Assembly: GCA_014190895.1 (NCBI GenBank)
Contig: BJGV01000001.1
Location: 177,845 to 226,034 of the forward strand
Reading direction: 5' to 3'
DNA: 48,190 nucleotides
Origin: Nitrosomonadaceae bacterium
GTDB taxonomy: Bacteria; Pseudomonadota; Gammaproteobacteria; Burkholderiales; Nitrosomonadaceae
Part shown: positions 1 through 8,905 of the stretch, piece by piece
Numbering within the stretch: the first letter of the stretch is position 1
How the letters are laid out: every line of letters starts with the position of its first letter
Notes under the pieces: generated by a model
Database searches by the model: none
What the model was told of the DNA's origin: nothing
What the model saw: only the letters and a program-made list of their open reading frames with translations
Translations under genes and position numbers: made by a program

Positions 1-222
1 CATCTTTTCTGCGGAAATTAGGTAGTGTGCTTTGCTACTATGATTGACGCTAATAGTCGAGAAATTTTCTATGACATAATCAAAATTTTTATCAGAATTA
101 CTATTCTTACTATTTTTTTCTGAAGATGGCGACTGTATTCCTGTTTTATCCATAAAAAATGTGAGCATTGCTAGGAAAATGAGGAGAATTAAGGAGAATT
201 TAGTAGGTAGATAACGAAGCAT
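1..222 (-). CDS. lptC: LptC, LPS export periplasmic protein (5' part only)
   Basis: The first 74 codons of a gene that runs off the left edge of the window. The protein starts MLRYLPTKF, has one hydrophobic N-terminal helix (about residues 9-24), a Ser/Asn-rich linker, then the pattern DYVIENFSTI and HYLISAEKM. This matches LptC of the Lpt transenvelope bridge, an inner-membrane-anchored periplasmic protein that passes lipopolysaccharide from LptB2FG to LptA. The N-terminal anchor and the start of the jellyroll (VENFS...SAEKM) are seen directly; the rest is outside the window. The ATG at 222 has only an A-rich leader and no clear ribosome binding site. In relatives lptA and lptB follow downstream, which would be left of position 1. 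Confidence 0.8.
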   Translation of the reverse strand, partial: MLRYLPTKFSLILLIFLAMLTFFMDKTGIQSPSSEKNSKNSNSDKNFDYVIENFSTISVNHSSKAHYLISAEKM

Positions 223-479
223 ATAAATTTTTTTAGTAGTCGATTACAAGGTATAGATTTTTAGCAGCTATATTCTTTTATTTCGTTTGTGATTCTAATG
301 TATTTAATTTTTTTTGATGGCAGTATGTAGATATTACTATTATTTCTGATGCCTAGTTACCATTAAATTGATAATAACTTACGTACGGTAAATTTGAATA
401 CAGTTTATTGACCGATGACAGAAAGACTTTTCAAAGGGCTTTAATATCACCGAACGTATCAGTATAATGCAGGTTCTTT
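223..479. other. AT-rich intergenic region between lptC and tRNA-Lys
   Basis: No open frame of note. It must carry the lptC promoter (minus strand) and the tRNA promoter (plus strand). The only strong element I see is the -10 hexamer in front of the tRNA gene. Confidence 0.5.
463..468 (+). promoter_or_regulatory. -10 element of the tRNA-Lys promoter
   Basis: A perfect TATAAT lies 11 bases before the first tRNA base, which puts transcription start a few bases upstream of the mature 5' end. The matching -35 region (about 440-445, TTTAAT) is poor. Confidence 0.5.
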
Positions 480-555
480 GGGTCGTTAGCTCAGCCGGTA
501 GAGCAGCGGACTTTTAATCCGTTGGTCGGCGGTTCGATCCCGCCACGGCCTACCA
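480..555 (+). tRNA. tRNA-Lys (anticodon TTT)
   Basis: A full 76-nt cloverleaf can be folded: acceptor GGGTCGT (480-486) with ACGGCCT (545-551), D stem GCTC/GAGC, anticodon stem GCGGA/TCCGT, loop CTTTTAA with TTT at 513-515, and T stem GGCGG/CCGCC with loop TTCGATC. The CCA end is encoded (553-555). U34 with U35 and U36 identifies lysine. Confidence 0.97.
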
Positions 556-562
556 AATAATC

Positions 563-598
563 AAGGGGTTACAGGCTTTTGCTTGTGACTCCTTTTTT
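563..598 (+). terminator. Intrinsic terminator after tRNA-Lys
   Basis: A 14-bp stem, AAGGGGTTACAGGC (563-576) with GCTTGTGACTCCTT (581-594), closed by G-C, A-U and three G-U pairs. The loop is TTTT and a T-rich tail follows. Confidence 0.8.
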
Positions 599-739
599 AT
601 TTAAAGTAAATGTCACCGCGTAATGTATTCTTCCTAACTCCATGTCAGCATGTATTAAGACCGTAGGCTGTTGGGTTACCACAGGCTAGTTTCGTTCTCT
701 TGTTCAGGGCAGCACATCTCTTAGTCCTAATGAATTCTT

Positions 740-1987
740 TTATACGCGTTGGGCGATGAGTACCGCATTTGAGCCGCCGAATGCGAATGAATTAGACAGT
801 GCGTATTTAAGCGTAGGGGATAGGCGACCAACATGAGGAATGCAATCAAGAGCACAATCAGGATCTGGTTGAGAAAGGTGAGCAGTTGGGGGGATTTTTC
901 CTTTCTGAAGCGCCATGACTGTTATTGCGAATTCTAGCGCACCAGCAGCACCAAGTAAATGTCCATGCATGGATTTAGTAGAACTGATTGCGATGCGCTT
1001 AGCGTGTTCAGCAAATACTAGTTTGATTGCTTCAATTTCAATCTTATCTCCAGCTTGTGTACCGGTAGCATGAGCATTGATGTACCCAATAGCGGTTGGA
1101 TCTAACTTCGCATCAACAAGCGCTAAACGCATTGCGCGCACCTGACCTTCTGCCGCTGGCTGCGTTAGGTTATGTGAATCGCTTGAAGCCCCATAACCAA
1201 TAATTTCTGCAAGCGGTTGAATGTTGCGTGCGGTTACAAGTGCTTCAGATTCCAGTATAAGCATTGCCGCGCCCTCACCGAGTACAAGACCGTTACGATC
1301 TTTCGAGAATGGACGGCATGATGCATACGCACCCTCTGGATGTTCTTTTGCGAGTACTGTAAGTGCGTCCCAACTAGCCATAGAACCAAAATTGAGCATT
1401 GCTTCTGTTCCACCAGCAATGACACGCCCCAGATAACCATCACGAATTGCACGGAAAGCTTCACCAATTGCAATTGATGAGGATGCGCATGCGACTGAAT
1501 AAGTTTGTGACGGCCCACCCAATTTATGGTACATCGAGATGTGTCCAGCCGAGGCATTCGGCATAATAAGAGGGACTGACGCGGGTCTTACTGCACAACT
1601 TTTTTTAACAAAGAGGGTGTGATAGACATTTTCTATTGTTTGTGAACCACCAAGTCCGCAGCCTAGATAAATACCTGTTGAAGCTAATTTAGTGTTATTA
1701 GATAATAACTGAGCATTTTCAAGTGCTTGATTGGCGGCCAGTAAAGCCATTTGTGAAACTCGATCCATAAGTAGAAGTTGTGTTTTTGGAATCTTTCCTA
1801 CGGGATCAAAATTGGCGGGAGCGACAAGAGAAGATCTTTTGATCCCCAGCGTTTCGGTACATACGAGATCTATTGCAGACTTTCCGCAGTATAGTTTGTC
1901 AAAAATCTGATTTGCATCGTCGCAACCATGTGGAGAGACAAGACCAATACCAGTGACAAAAACGCGACATTGTCCCAAGTTTGTCAC
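740..1987 (-). CDS. Beta-ketoacyl-ACP synthase, KAS II type
   Basis: A 415-residue condensing enzyme of the FabF family, which joins malonyl-ACP to an acyl chain. The catalytic triad is intact: Cys167 in VACASSS, His306 in NAHATGT and His343 in KSMHGHLLGAAG, with Lys338 also present. The C-terminal NSFAFGGSN gate motif is present. The length is normal for FabF. The gene starts one base after the stop of an acyl carrier protein gene, so the two are almost certainly co-transcribed and translationally coupled. No other fab genes (fabD, fabG, fabH) are adjacent, so this may be a dedicated ketosynthase for a special acyl product rather than the housekeeping FabF. The family is certain; the specific product is not visible. 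Confidence 0.93.
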   Translation of the reverse strand: MTNLGQCRVFVTGIGLVSPHGCDDANQIFDKLYCGKSAIDLVCTETLGIKRSSLVAPANFDPVGKIPKTQLLLMDRVSQMALLAANQALENAQLLSNNTKLASTGIYLGCGLGGSQTIENVYHTLFVKKSCAVRPASVPLIMPNASAGHISMYHKLGGPSQTYSVACASSSIAIGEAFRAIRDGYLGRVIAGGTEAMLNFGSMASWDALTVLAKEHPEGAYASCRPFSKDRNGLVLGEGAAMLILESEALVTARNIQPLAEIIGYGASSDSHNLTQPAAEGQVRAMRLALVDAKLDPTAIGYINAHATGTQAGDKIEIEAIKLVFAEHAKRIAISSTKSMHGHLLGAAGALEFAITVMALQKGKIPPTAHLSQPDPDCALDCIPHVGRLSPTLKYALSNSFAFGGSNAVLIAQRV

Positions 1988-1988
1988 C

Positions 1989-2228
1989 TCATATATTTTG
2001 GGCGTTTAGCATATCATCTATGAGCACAACTACTTCTCCTAGAGTTTTAAAATCTAACCGGTCGGTTGGAATTTCGATACCATATTTCTCAGAGACGTCA
2101 AACATTAACTCTACCATTGTAAGTGAGTCAAGCCCCAAATTTTCGAAAGTTGCTTCTGAGGTAATAACATCAGCTTCAATTTCATATTTATCGATAAGAA
2201 CTTGACGAATATAATCAAATGAAGTCAT
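1989..2228 (-). CDS. Acyl carrier protein, paired with the KAS gene
   Basis: A 79-residue acidic four-helix acyl carrier protein. The phosphopantetheine attachment motif is NLGLDSLTMVE with Ser35 as the attachment residue, followed by the usual FDVSEKYGIEIP helix. It differs clearly from housekeeping AcpP, which has GADSLDTVELVM in this place. It lies directly upstream of the ketosynthase gene with one base between them. The bases just before its ATG on the minus strand read CTCCTCCCA, a pyrimidine tract rather than a Shine-Dalgarno sequence. The role is to carry the growing acyl chain for the partner ketosynthase; the product is unknown. Confidence 0.92.
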   Translation of the reverse strand: MTSFDYIRQVLIDKYEIEADVITSEATFENLGLDSLTMVELMFDVSEKYGIEIPTDRLDFKTLGEVVVLIDDMLNAQNI

Positions 2229-2685
2229 TGGGAGGAGTGTGCTAATTTTTAGTTAATCAATAGATCGTGAGCGCAGGACGGATAAAAACTTTATTCTGCA
2301 TGCTAAATTTTTGCATAGCAATACTACCTTCTCCTAACTTTAATGGCAACTCTATATTATTGATCGGTATAGAAGTGTGGCGCCGAATACTAAATTATGT
2401 GAATTATGTTCCGAGTTATTACCGGGGTATAATATTTGACTGTCATCTAAATATCTTATAAGAAAATGATAAGTATCTTTGGTTGGGTGTTATAGATACG
2501 ATAAGAAGTTTGGCGTGACACGTAATTCTCTATAATCAGGCACGTATCCCGTCATTGACACTAACTTTGTAGACACTCGATTTTGCCATTTTTAACTTGC
2601 TTCCTGCTCATTCGGTGAAGTTCGCTTAGTATGCTGAGAACTGTCTTTATGAGTCAATTTTTTTGATTTTTGGTAAAAATAGAGT
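2229..2685. other. 457-bp intergenic region
   Basis: This gap separates the ACP gene (minus) from the YheT-like gene (plus). A 64-codon open frame at 2267-2461 has no ribosome binding site and no recognisable protein features, so I do not call it. The gap holds a promoter-like element (2509-2536), about 150 bases before the next start codon. Confidence 0.4.
2509..2536 (+). promoter_or_regulatory. Candidate sigma-70 promoter upstream of the YheT-like gene
   Basis: TTTGGC (2509-2514), a 16-bp spacer, and a perfect -10 TATAAT (2531-2536). It would give the downstream hydrolase a leader of about 140 nt, or drive a small RNA. The -35 match is modest. Confidence 0.4.
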
Positions 2686-3696
2686 ATGAAAACCATGTTT
2701 TCACCATTGGATGTCAAGTCTTATGTCGCCCCTACCTGGTTGTTAGGAGGTAATGCACAGACTATCTATCCATTTTTACTTGGCTCTTCGTCCATAGTTT
2801 CTTATCGGCGAGAACGTTGGGAGTTGAATGATGGGGACTTTATTGATATCGATTGGTTAGATAATGTAGCTGAAGCGCCAATGGTAGTCCTGTTCCATGG
2901 TCTTGAAGGAAACTCATACAGTCATTACGCACAAAGTATTATGAGTATGCTGCGTGATTTTGGGTGGCGTGGCGCCGTTGTGCATTTTCGTGGCTGCTCT
3001 GGGTCGCCTAATCGGTTAGCGCGCGCTTATCACGCTGGTGATTCTGTTGAGATTGATTGGGTGCTGCGAAAAATTATTAGACAAAATGCATTACTAAATT
3101 CTATTGCACCTCTCTATGCGGTCGGCGTATCGTTAGGCGGCAATGCCTTATTAAAATGGCTAGGTGAGCAAGGAGAACAGGCTTGTCACATACTTAATGG
3201 CGTTGTGGCCGTTTCTGTTCCACTTGATCTGACGGTAACCGGACGGGTTTTAGATTCTGGTTTTAATCGGTTCTATACCCGTCATTTTCTAAATAGCTTG
3301 AAACGCAAAGCATTTGAAAAATTAGATCGTTTCCATGGACTGTTTGATGCTAGTGCAATGAAAGAGTGTAGCACGTTGTATCAATTTGATAATCTCATAA
3401 CTGCACCACTACATGGCTTTGCTGATACCGATGAGTACTGGAGACTTTCTAGTAGCAAACCATGGCTTAAATATATTCAGATTCCAACGCTCATCATTAA
3501 TGCCCGTAACGATCCTTTTATGCCGGCATCTGCACTGCCTACAATAGATGATGTGCCACCTCTAGTGACATTAGAGTTCCCAGAACAAGGTGGGCATGTT
3601 GGATTCATGAGTTCTCCATTCCCGGGCAGATTGACTTGGCTACCAAAGAGAATAATTAAATTTTTTTATATTCAAAGTGGGTCTGTTAGGAGCTAA
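2686..3696 (+). CDS. YheT-family alpha/beta hydrolase
   Basis: A 336-residue protein of the YheT (YMC0/Eht1-like) alpha/beta hydrolase family. The N-terminal signature APTWLLGGNAQTIYP is typical. The oxyanion-type motif FHGLEGNSYSHYA (about 69-81), nucleophile elbow GVSLGGN (about residues 148-154), the acid in NARNDPFMP and the histidine in EQGGHVGFM complete the triad. Family members are esterase- or acyltransferase-like; the physiological substrate is not established. The gene is alone. It starts at ATG 2686 or the in-frame ATG 2695, and no strong ribosome binding site favours either. A hairpin follows the stop. Confidence 0.88.
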   Translation: MKTMFSPLDVKSYVAPTWLLGGNAQTIYPFLLGSSSIVSYRRERWELNDGDFIDIDWLDNVAEAPMVVLFHGLEGNSYSHYAQSIMSMLRDFGWRGAVVHFRGCSGSPNRLARAYHAGDSVEIDWVLRKIIRQNALLNSIAPLYAVGVSLGGNALLKWLGEQGEQACHILNGVVAVSVPLDLTVTGRVLDSGFNRFYTRHFLNSLKRKAFEKLDRFHGLFDASAMKECSTLYQFDNLITAPLHGFADTDEYWRLSSSKPWLKYIQIPTLIINARNDPFMPASALPTIDDVPPLVTLEFPEQGGHVGFMSSPFPGRLTWLPKRIIKFFYIQSGSVRS

Positions 3697-3698
3697 GG

Positions 3699-3739
3699 AA
3701 TTCTGTTGATATTTTTTGCTGCGTAAAACAGAATTTTTT
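3699..3739 (+). terminator. Candidate terminator of the YheT-like gene
   Basis: A 9-bp perfect stem, AATTCTGTT (3699-3707) with AACAGAATT (3727-3735), followed by a short T run. The loop is long (19 nt), so the structure is moderate. It lies between two convergent genes. Confidence 0.5.
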
Positions 3740-3771
3740 AAAATAAGTTCTACTTTTATACCGACAGATTA

Positions 3772-5127
3772 CTATAAAAATCTTGCTAGGAAACCGTCTT
3801 TAAGGTTATTAGTCAGAGGAATTTTGACAAAATGACCGCTACCAGGTGCAACACTAACCGGTTTACCATTAAGATTTTGCATTTTCGTAAGTTCGATGGT
3901 GCGATTACCGGAAGGATGTATAATTTCCAGTCGGTCGCCAATTTGAAATTTGTTTTTAACCAGAACTTCTGCCATACCACTGGCCTCATCAAAACCGATG
4001 ATGTCACCTACGTATTGACTACGGTTTGATTCCGAGTGTCCTCTTAGATAATTCTGAGTTTCGTTGGTATGATGCCGCTGAAAAAACCCATCAGTATAGC
4101 CACGATTAGCCAATCCCTCCAGCTCACCCAAGAGAGAGGGATCTAAAGCATTTCCTGCCATAGCATCATTTATCGCTTTGCGGTAAATTTGTGCGGTACG
4201 GGCAACGTAATATAATGACTTGGTGCGTCCCTCAATTTTTAGGGAATTTATTCCAATTTTGATTAAACGTTCAACGTGCTCAATTGCTCTTAGGTCTTTA
4301 GAATTCATAATGTAGGTGCCGTGCTCATCTTCCATTATCGGCATTAGTTCGCCTGGGCGCTCTTTCTCTTCTATTAGATAAACTTGATCGGCAGCGGGAT
4401 GACGTTTTACGTTGTTATTGGGAGTAGAGTCAGATGAGGTTAACGCCTGATTAAAACTGAAATCAATTTTTTCTGTTCCCAGTGCATCACTATCAGTATC
4501 CCCTTGAGCTCCTTTAATCTTGTAATCCCAACGACAGGAGTTGGTACATGCGCCCTGATTGGGATCACGGTGATTAAAATAACCAGATAACAGGCAGCGT
4601 CCAGAATAAGCGATACATAATGCACCATGGACAAATACTTCAAGCTCTATATCAGGGCAAAGTTGACGGATCTGTTCCACTTCATCGAGTGATAATTCAC
4701 GAGATAAGATGATCCGTGTTAGTCCAATTGCCTGCCAGAATTTTACTGCCGCATAATTTACTGTATTAGCTTGGACAGACAGATGAATGGGTATCTCCGG
4801 CCATTTTTCTCGTACCATCATGATGAGCCCAGGATCAGCCATGATAAGCGCATCTGGGCGCAGAGAAATAACTGGCTCCATATCTTTCATGTAAGTTTTT
4901 ACCTTCGCGTTGTGGGGCACAATATTACTCGCGACAAAAAATCTTTTTCCTGCAGAACGTGCTTCGGTGATGCCAATATGCAGCTGCTCTATTCCAAATT
5001 CATTGTTGCGTGCACGCATGGAATAACGTGGTTGACCAGCATAGACCGCATCTGCGCCAAAGGCATAGGCAGCACGCATTTTTTCAAGCGAACCGGCAGG
5101 GAGGAGAAGTTCTGGAGATTTCAACAT
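3772..5127 (-). CDS. trhP: TrhP (YegQ), U32-family tRNA 5-hydroxyuridine synthesis protein
   Basis: A 451-residue U32 'peptidase' family protein, about the same length as E. coli YegQ (TrhP), which acts in prephenate-dependent 5-hydroxylation of uridine 34 in tRNA. The start ELLLPAGSLEKMRAAYAFGADAVYAG is the TIM-barrel opening of the family. The diagnostic block EVFVHGALCIAYSGRC, followed by SGYFNHRDPNQGACTNSCRWDY, carries the conserved cysteines thought to bind an iron-sulphur cluster. The C-terminal half (RGYTDGFF..., then a small beta domain) also fits. The gene is transcribed divergently from dnaE with 89 bp between the starts. The family is sure; the exact reaction follows from the E. 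coli orthologue. Confidence 0.9.
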   Translation of the reverse strand: MLKSPELLLPAGSLEKMRAAYAFGADAVYAGQPRYSMRARNNEFGIEQLHIGITEARSAGKRFFVASNIVPHNAKVKTYMKDMEPVISLRPDALIMADPGLIMMVREKWPEIPIHLSVQANTVNYAAVKFWQAIGLTRIILSRELSLDEVEQIRQLCPDIELEVFVHGALCIAYSGRCLLSGYFNHRDPNQGACTNSCRWDYKIKGAQGDTDSDALGTEKIDFSFNQALTSSDSTPNNNVKRHPAADQVYLIEEKERPGELMPIMEDEHGTYIMNSKDLRAIEHVERLIKIGINSLKIEGRTKSLYYVARTAQIYRKAINDAMAGNALDPSLLGELEGLANRGYTDGFFQRHHTNETQNYLRGHSESNRSQYVGDIIGFDEASGMAEVLVKNKFQIGDRLEIIHPSGNRTIELTKMQNLNGKPVSVAPGSGHFVKIPLTNNLKDGFLARFL

Positions 5128-5216
5128 AGTGTAGAATTAAGGTAGTTTTTACCGTTAAATTGAATTTTTAATGAAATATTATTACAGTTAGTCACCTAAC
5201 ATCGAATTATATCATC

Positions 5217-8200
5217 ATGTCAACTGTTCCGGCTTTCATTCATCTACGCGTACATAGCGAGTATTCTATCGTTGATGGCATCGTACGCATTGATAGCGCA
5301 GTGGAGAAAGCAAATGCCGACAGTATGCCAGCATTTGCTTTGACTGATCTTTCTAACTTATTTGGCATGGTAAAATTTTATCAGAGTGCTCGTAATAAGG
5401 GTATTAAACCAATTATCGGTTGTGAGGTTTGGGTTAGCAATGAGGTAGACCGCAACAAACCTGTAAGAATCTTGTTGTTGTGTCAATCCTATGTAGGCTA
5501 CCTACTGTTCTGTCGTTTGTTATCAAGAGCTTACCGTGAAAATCAATATCGAGGTCGAGCTGAAATTAAAAAGTCTTGGTTTCATAGAAACGAAGATGGG
5601 ACGGATGGTTTAATTGCTTTATCTGGAGCGCAACTTGGTGATATTGGCCTGGCCTTGATGCAAGAAAAAGTCTTGCAGGCTAAGACATTGGCAGCAGAAT
5701 GGGCAGAATTATTTCCAGATCGTTTCTATATTGAGATACAAAGAGTCGGACGCATGAGTGAAGAAGTTTTTTTACAACGCTCTTTGGTATTAGCATCAGA
5801 TTTACGTTTACCAGTAGTAGCAACGCAGCCAGTGCAATTTCTAGATCCAGATGACTATAAGGCGCATGAAGCAAGGGTATGTATTGCCGAAGGTTATGTT
5901 TTAGGCGATCATCGTCGCCCAAAAAATTTTACCGAACAACAGTATTTTAAGACTCAAGCAGAAATGGCAGTGTTGTTCGCTGACATCCCAGCGGCGCTGA
6001 CGAACAGCGTGGAAATTGCGAAACGCTGTAATCTTGTCCTGAAATTAGGAGTTAATTGTTTACCATTATTCCCTACTCCAAATAACGAAAGTCTTGAGCA
6101 GTATCTGCATAATCAAGCATTGACAGGCCTTAAGAGTCGTATGGAGGTGCTATTTTCTGACTCAATTATGCGTGATACACAGATACAGAAATATCGTGAG
6201 CGATTAGATTTCGAAGTCGCTACTATCGTGCAGATGGGGTTTGCTGGATATTTTTTAATTGTTGCAGATTTCATTAATTGGGCTAAAAAAAATAACGTAC
6301 CAGTAGGTCCGGGACGTGGCTCCGGTGCAGGCTCATTAGTCGCATACTCTCTTGGCATTACTGATATTGACCCCCTACGCTATGATTTGTTATTTGAGCG
6401 TTTTCTTAATCCAGAACGGGTGTCCATGCCTGACTTCGATATCGATTTTTGTCAAGATGGGCGGGAGCACGTCATAGAGTATGTAAAGAGAAAATACGGC
6501 CCTGAGAGCGTTTCACAAATTGTTACTTTCGGCACTATGGCTGCAAGAGCAGTCGTACGTGACGTTGGACGAGTGTTGGATCTGCCCTATAATTTTGTTG
6601 ATCAATTAGCAAAATTAGTACCGCCTGAGCCAGGCATGACTTTAGAAAAAGCTCGCCAAGTCGAACCACAATTAGATCAGCGTGCACAAGAGGAGGAAGT
6701 GCGTAACTTGCTGGAATTAGCTGGGCGTCTTGAGGGCTTGACTCGGAATGTTGGCATGCATGCTGGCGGGGTACTTATTGCCTCTGGAAAGATCACTGAT
6801 TTTTGTCCAATTTACTGTGCTGGTCCCGCTGATGCAGTAGTGAGTCAACTTGATAAAGATGATGTAGAGAAGATAGGTTTAGTCAAGTTCGATTTCTTAG
6901 GGTTACGGACCCTAACCATACTTGATTGGACTATAAGATATATTAAACAATTGAATCTGGAGACAAGAGAGCAGAAAATCGCTCATGTCGCAGATGATAT
7001 TAAACAAGAAATTGCCGTCTCTAAAATTCAAAATTCTAGATTTCCTAAACTAGAAGAATTTCCTCTGGATGATCCCGATACTTATGTATTATTGCAACAA
7101 GGAAATGTCACAGGAGTATTTCAATTTGAATCACGTGGCATGAGAGATCTATTGCAAAAGACAAGACCAGATTGTTTTGAAGATATTATCGCGTTAGTAG
7201 CCTTGTACCGTCCAGGTCCAATGGATTTAATCCCAGAATTCATTGAGCGCAAGCATGGTAAACGTGTGGAATATATTGATCCGCGTTTACAACCTATACT
7301 CGGTTCTACATACGGTGTGATGATTTATCAAGAGCAAGTTATGCAAATCGCTCAGGTGATAGGAGGCTATAGTCTTGGTGGTGCCGATTTATTGCGACGA
7401 GCTATGGGCAAGAAAAAGATTGAGGAAATGGCGCAACAAAGAGATATCTTTGTTGCTGGAGCAATAAAGAATGGTTTAATTTCGCGTAAAGCCATTGAGC
7501 TCTTTAGTTTAATGGAGAAGTTTGCGGGTTATGGTTTTAATAAATCACATGCCGCTGCTTATGCTCTCATTGCATTTCAGACCGCTTATCTTAAAGCGCA
7601 CCACCTAGCAGAATTTATGGCAGCTACTCTCTCTGCTGATATGGATGATACCGATAAAGTGCATACGTTTTTTGAGGATTGTGTGACTAATGAACTCACC
7701 ATTCTTCCACCTGATATTAATATGTCGATCTATCGATTCTTGCCGATAGATCAGAAAGTTATACGTTATGGTTTAGGGGCCATCAAGGGAACGGGGGAAT
7801 CAGCAATTACATTGATTATTAAGGAGCGTGATAAAAATGGATTATATGTTGATTTATTTGATTTATGTCGTCGCGTAGATAAGCGGATTGTTAATCGTCG
7901 GGTTGTGGAATCATTGATTCGTGCTGGTGCGTTTGATCCTATTAATAAGCATCGAGCTGCTTTATTGGCGTCAGTTGATATCGGATTGGAATCAGCCGAT
8001 CAGATCAGTCGCGAGATTAACCAAGTAAATTTATTTGATGAAAGTGAGAGAATATCAGAAAAAATACAGTTGGTTAATGTTCTGCAGTGGACGGAAAAAG
8101 ATAAATTAAAAAATGAGAAATTGGCGCTAGGATTCTATTTAAGCGGGCATCCGTTTTATGCTTATGCAATTGAGTTAAAGAAATTTGTGCATACCCAGCT

Positions 8201-8762
8201 AGACAAATTAAGTCCTCAAAAAGAGCCACAGCTCTTGGCAGGCATTATTCATTCCATTCGCATGCAAATGACCCGACGAGGTAAAATGGGCGTAGTTGTA
8301 TTAGATGATGGAGAGGCCCGTTTGGAACTCGTGATACACAACGAGTTGTTTATCGCAAATCGTCACTGGCTCAAGGAAGATCAGCTACTCATAGTTGAGG
8401 CCAAAGTTAGCAATAAAAGCAATAATGAGAGAGATGACGGCGGTCTGCGCATATCCGCCGAGAGACTTTTTAACTTAGCCGATGCTCGTTCCTACTATGC
8501 TAAAAGTATCAAGATTTACTGCAATAATCTATCGGATGTTGCCAAACTAAGAGAATCACTCTCACCTTACCGCAATACCGATATACCCAATAAAAATCCA
8601 GAGCGCAGCAGTTATTATTGTCCAGTACTCATGATCTATCACAATAAAGATTCAATTTGTGAGCTAGAACTAGGGAATGCATGGGAGGTAAATTTGCATG
8701 AGAATCTGTTAGAATCTTTATCAGTAGACTTTAAAGCCGAGGATGTGGTAGTGACCTACTGA
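5217..8762 (+). CDS. dnaE: DNA polymerase III subunit alpha
   Basis: A 1181-residue replicative polymerase catalytic subunit, close to the usual length of about 1160. It opens with a PHP domain (FIHLRVHSEYSIVDG, residues 7-21). The palm follows, with the catalytic acidic cluster PDFDIDF (Asp406, Asp408, Asp410). The fingers region contains GPGRGSGAGSLVAY before it and GVMIYQEQVMQIAQ, LRRAMGKKK and GYGFNKSHAAAYALIAFQTAYLK after it. A helix-hairpin-helix region (AIKGTGESAI) and a C-terminal OB fold (from about residue 1020, RRGKMGVVVLDD) complete the protein. The ATG at 5217 lies in an AT-rich leader without a good ribosome binding site. The gene stands alone, between divergent trhP and the rplM promoter. 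Confidence 0.98.
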   Translation: MSTVPAFIHLRVHSEYSIVDGIVRIDSAVEKANADSMPAFALTDLSNLFGMVKFYQSARNKGIKPIIGCEVWVSNEVDRNKPVRILLLCQSYVGYLLFCRLLSRAYRENQYRGRAEIKKSWFHRNEDGTDGLIALSGAQLGDIGLALMQEKVLQAKTLAAEWAELFPDRFYIEIQRVGRMSEEVFLQRSLVLASDLRLPVVATQPVQFLDPDDYKAHEARVCIAEGYVLGDHRRPKNFTEQQYFKTQAEMAVLFADIPAALTNSVEIAKRCNLVLKLGVNCLPLFPTPNNESLEQYLHNQALTGLKSRMEVLFSDSIMRDTQIQKYRERLDFEVATIVQMGFAGYFLIVADFINWAKKNNVPVGPGRGSGAGSLVAYSLGITDIDPLRYDLLFERFLNPERVSMPDFDIDFCQDGREHVIEYVKRKYGPESVSQIVTFGTMAARAVVRDVGRVLDLPYNFVDQLAKLVPPEPGMTLEKARQVEPQLDQRAQEEEVRNLLELAGRLEGLTRNVGMHAGGVLIASGKITDFCPIYCAGPADAVVSQLDKDDVEKIGLVKFDFLGLRTLTILDWTIRYIKQLNLETREQKIAHVADDIKQEIAVSKIQNSRFPKLEEFPLDDPDTYVLLQQGNVTGVFQFESRGMRDLLQKTRPDCFEDIIALVALYRPGPMDLIPEFIERKHGKRVEYIDPRLQPILGSTYGVMIYQEQVMQIAQVIGGYSLGGADLLRRAMGKKKIEEMAQQRDIFVAGAIKNGLISRKAIELFSLMEKFAGYGFNKSHAAAYALIAFQTAYLKAHHLAEFMAATLSADMDDTDKVHTFFEDCVTNELTILPPDINMSIYRFLPIDQKVIRYGLGAIKGTGESAITLIIKERDKNGLYVDLFDLCRRVDKRIVNRRVVESLIRAGAFDPINKHRAALLASVDIGLESADQISREINQVNLFDESERISEKIQLVNVLQWTEKDKLKNEKLALGFYLSGHPFYAYAIELKKFVHTQLDKLSPQKEPQLLAGIIHSIRMQMTRRGKMGVVVLDDGEARLELVIHNELFIANRHWLKEDQLLIVEAKVSNKSNNERDDGGLRISAERLFNLADARSYYAKSIKIYCNNLSDVAKLRESLSPYRNTDIPNKNPERSSYYCPVLMIYHNKDSICELELGNAWEVNLHENLLESLSVDFKAEDVVVTY

Positions 8763-8843
8763 TAGTGAACGTTTGTCAGGTATAATTAATACTAATACTG
8801 CAAGGTATTAAGAGCTTCATTGGCTAACTACAAGAATGTAGGT

Positions 8844-8872
8844 TTGACATTTGAGCGCGTCTAGCATAAAAT
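8844..8872 (+). promoter_or_regulatory. Sigma-70 promoter of rplM-rpsI
   Basis: A perfect -35 TTGACA (8844-8849), a 17-bp spacer, and TAAAAT (8867-8872, five of six consensus bases). It lies 34 bp before the rplM start, which is typical of a strong ribosomal protein promoter. Confidence 0.8.
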
Positions 8873-8905
8873 TTGCCCCTTTCCTTGAATGAGTAGAATA
8901 GCTCT

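Noticed and set aside
2267-2461. 64-codon frame in the gap before the YheT-like gene
   Set aside because: No ribosome binding site, no domain, unusual composition; not supported as a gene.
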